A stretch of 64,000 nucleotides of DNA, taken from NCBI GenBank assembly GCA_963725415.1, contig CAVRZY010000200.1:37403-101402 (forward strand). Reading direction: 5' to 3'. The notes under the pieces were generated by a model, which was given only the letters and a program-made list of their open reading frames with translations, was not told the DNA's origin and searched no databases. This DNA is from CAVRZY01 sp963725415 (GTDB lineage Bacteria > Acidobacteriota > Terriglobia > Bryobacterales > Bryobacteraceae). How positions within the stretch are numbered: position 1 is the stretch's first letter; each line of letters opens with the position of its first letter. A program made the translations under genes and the position numbers. Shown piece by piece: positions 63,092 to 64,000 of this stretch.

Positions 63092-63424
63092 CTATTTAGG
63101 CTCGGCATCTTTTAACGGAAATCGTTTAGCACTCGCAAGGTGTTCTATCAAATCATCTTCATCAACCAGTATTTTTTTACCTAACTTTATGATTGGGAAT
63201 GGAACCTTACGCCGATTAATCCAGCTTCTAAAAGTGCCCTGAGTTATTCGCAAAACTTTAGAAACTTCTTCAATTGTCAAATACCTTTTGTTTAGTATAG
63301 ATTTGTCATCCAAAGCGTTAGCCAAATCCTTGAGTGGATTTTCCCTCTCTGATTGACCAAGCTTATCACCTAACATTTCTAAGAGTTCCCTGTCAGAATG
63401 TTTCTGATACTTGTCGGATGCCAT
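63092..63424 (-). CDS. Helix-turn-helix, excisionase-like protein
   Basis: Up to 110 residues from ATG 63424; ATG 63376 is an alternative that starts just after the stop of the upstream resolvase frame. The conserved part is a MerR/excisionase-type winged HTH: RYLTIEEVSKVLRITQGTFR, SWINRRKVPFPIIKLGKKIL, VDEDDLIEHL. Such proteins are frequent next to integrases as directionality factors or regulators. It is 65 bases upstream of the large serine recombinase on the same strand, so a role as its recombination directionality factor or repressor is plausible but inferred. Confidence 0.8.
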   Translation of the reverse strand: MASDKYQKHSDRELLEMLGDKLGQSERENPLKDLANALDDKSILNKRYLTIEEVSKVLRITQGTFRSWINRRKVPFPIIKLGKKILVDEDDLIEHLASAKRFPLKDAEPK

Positions 63425-64000
63425 TTGACTAATCCCCGTTTGGTTTTAATCTCACGCCTCTTAAATTCATTTGCAATGGCCTGAAAGGTAAAACCTCTGT
63501 CTCTCAATTCCTTAGCTAACTTGATAATCTCCTGTTCAGGAAGGAAAGGGATAAGTTCCCCGTTTTTCTATCTGATAACCATAGGGAATGACTGGCCCAC
63601 GTGTTCGCCGTTCTCAATTTTCCGTCTCAATGCATCGCTTGTTCTCTCGCCAACAATGCCTCTTTCCATTTCCGCAATTCCAGCAATGAGGGTGAAGAAG
63701 AATTTTCCCAATGGTGATTTGGTATCCAAACGCTCATTGATGCTATGGAATCCAACCCCAAAATTATCAAGCTCCTTCGTGACCTCTAAGGCGTCTATAG
63801 TCGACCTAAAAGCCCTATCAAGCTTGTAGACCACAAGTGCCCCAATTTCCCTATTCCGGGCCATTTCAAGGATTCTCTGGATTCCTGGCCTATTCAAATT
63901 CTTAAGCCGAAAGACCTTCATCCGCAATCACTTCAATTAGGTCAAGCTCATTCAATTCGGCATATGCCTTGATTTTGGCTTTCTGGTTTTCCAAGCTGAT
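63379..64000 (-). pseudogene. Small serine recombinase with several frameshifts (partial)
   Basis: Runs in from beyond the window edge. In order: ISLENQKAKIKAYAELNELD, a one-base insertion at GLSA, then NRPGIQRILEMARNREIGAL, VVYKLDRAFRSTIDALEVTK and GKFFFTLIAGIAEMERGIVG. A further shift comes at HVGQS (the correct frame reads IPYGYQIE), and a compensating one in an A run before NGELIPFLPEQEIIKLAKEL. The end is WHPTSIRNILTGNS and TAG at 63379-63381. The catalytic Ser segment is outside the window. Three indels in 600 bases make it a pseudogene or a poorly resolved stretch. Confidence 0.75.

Larger units (their letters stand above)
61346..64000. mobile_element. AT-rich integrative island (left part)
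   Basis: At about 61350 the composition changes sharply from GC-rich to AT-rich and codon use changes with it. All three genes here are mobility genes (large serine recombinase, excisionase-like HTH, small resolvase). The left junction lies inside yjbQ. The right end lies outside the window, so size and cargo are unknown. A chimeric assembly join is an alternative. Confidence 0.75.

Overview
The window looks like a high-GC Acidobacteria chromosome of the Solibacter/Bryobacter type, except for its last 2.65 kb. The pointers are two very large TonB-dependent receptors with an N-terminal carboxypeptidase-like domain, an SBBP-repeat protein with the C-terminal domain typical of Solibacter relatives, a remnant of the VWFA-related acidobacterial family, and secreted DUF1080, DUF6807, PIG-L and Tat-exported Gfo/Idh/MocA proteins. 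All of this was read from sequence alone; no database search was possible.

Layout. 0-4.9 kb: minus-strand sugar-acid/polysaccharide set (GH67-like hydrolase, SSS symporter with a one-base frameshift, secreted alpha/beta hydrolase). 4.9-6.0 kb: decayed IS1380 copy 1. 6.2-12.2 kb: TonB receptor, DUF1080 and DUF6807 proteins around a dead IS1595 fragment. 12.4-15.3 kb: tandem Gfo/Idh/MocA oxidoreductases. 15.3-18.4 kb: IS1380 copy 2 with a nested IS110. 18.5-19.5 kb: secreted protein with a tandem 93-residue repeat. 19.9-24.1 kb: a recombinase-in-trio (RIT) element that splits an integrase-type transposase gene. 24.3-32.1 kb: an ABC importer ATPase facing a tightly coupled operon (PaaK-like adenylating enzyme, binding lipoprotein, permease, TonB receptor). 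32.1-34.1 kb: a graveyard of ISNCY, ISL3 and IS1182 remnants. 34.1-39.0 kb: a GntR-regulated hydroxyacid catabolic operon divergent from an MFS transporter, with candidate operators. 39.1-40.2 kb: VWFA remnant and a secreted RraA homologue. 40.4-43.4 kb: IS1380 copy 3 with a second, nearly identical IS110. 43.4-50.9 kb: S9 peptidase, SBBP protein, hisS and aspS. 51.1-55.3 kb: a HigBA-like toxin-antitoxin pair, then a 2.9 kb segment bounded by a 228 bp direct repeat (truncated resolvase, spermidine-synthase-like membrane protein); the second repeat carries a 137 bp MITE. 55.3-60.4 kb: SnoaL-like, PIG-L, TPR, two small secreted proteins and a beta-helix lipoprotein. 60.7-61.3 kb: a truncated small gene, palindromic repeats and a truncated yjbQ. 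61.35-64.0 kb: an AT-rich island with a large serine integrase, an excisionase-like HTH protein and a frameshifted resolvase, inserted in yjbQ.

How genes work together. The 34.9-39.0 kb genes form one pathway (import of a sugar acid or hydroxyacid by the MFS carrier, two dehydrogenases and an RraA-type aldolase under a GntR repressor). The 24.3-32.1 kb genes suggest outer-membrane uptake, periplasmic capture, ABC import and adenylation of a carboxylic acid. The clearest unusual signals are the RIT insertion with its readable target, the IS110 copies with a structured leader resembling a bridge RNA, and the importer-plus-ligase operon. Three genes, one of them the essential aspS, carry single-base losses in G/C runs, so frameshift-based pseudogene calls in this window may partly reflect consensus errors.
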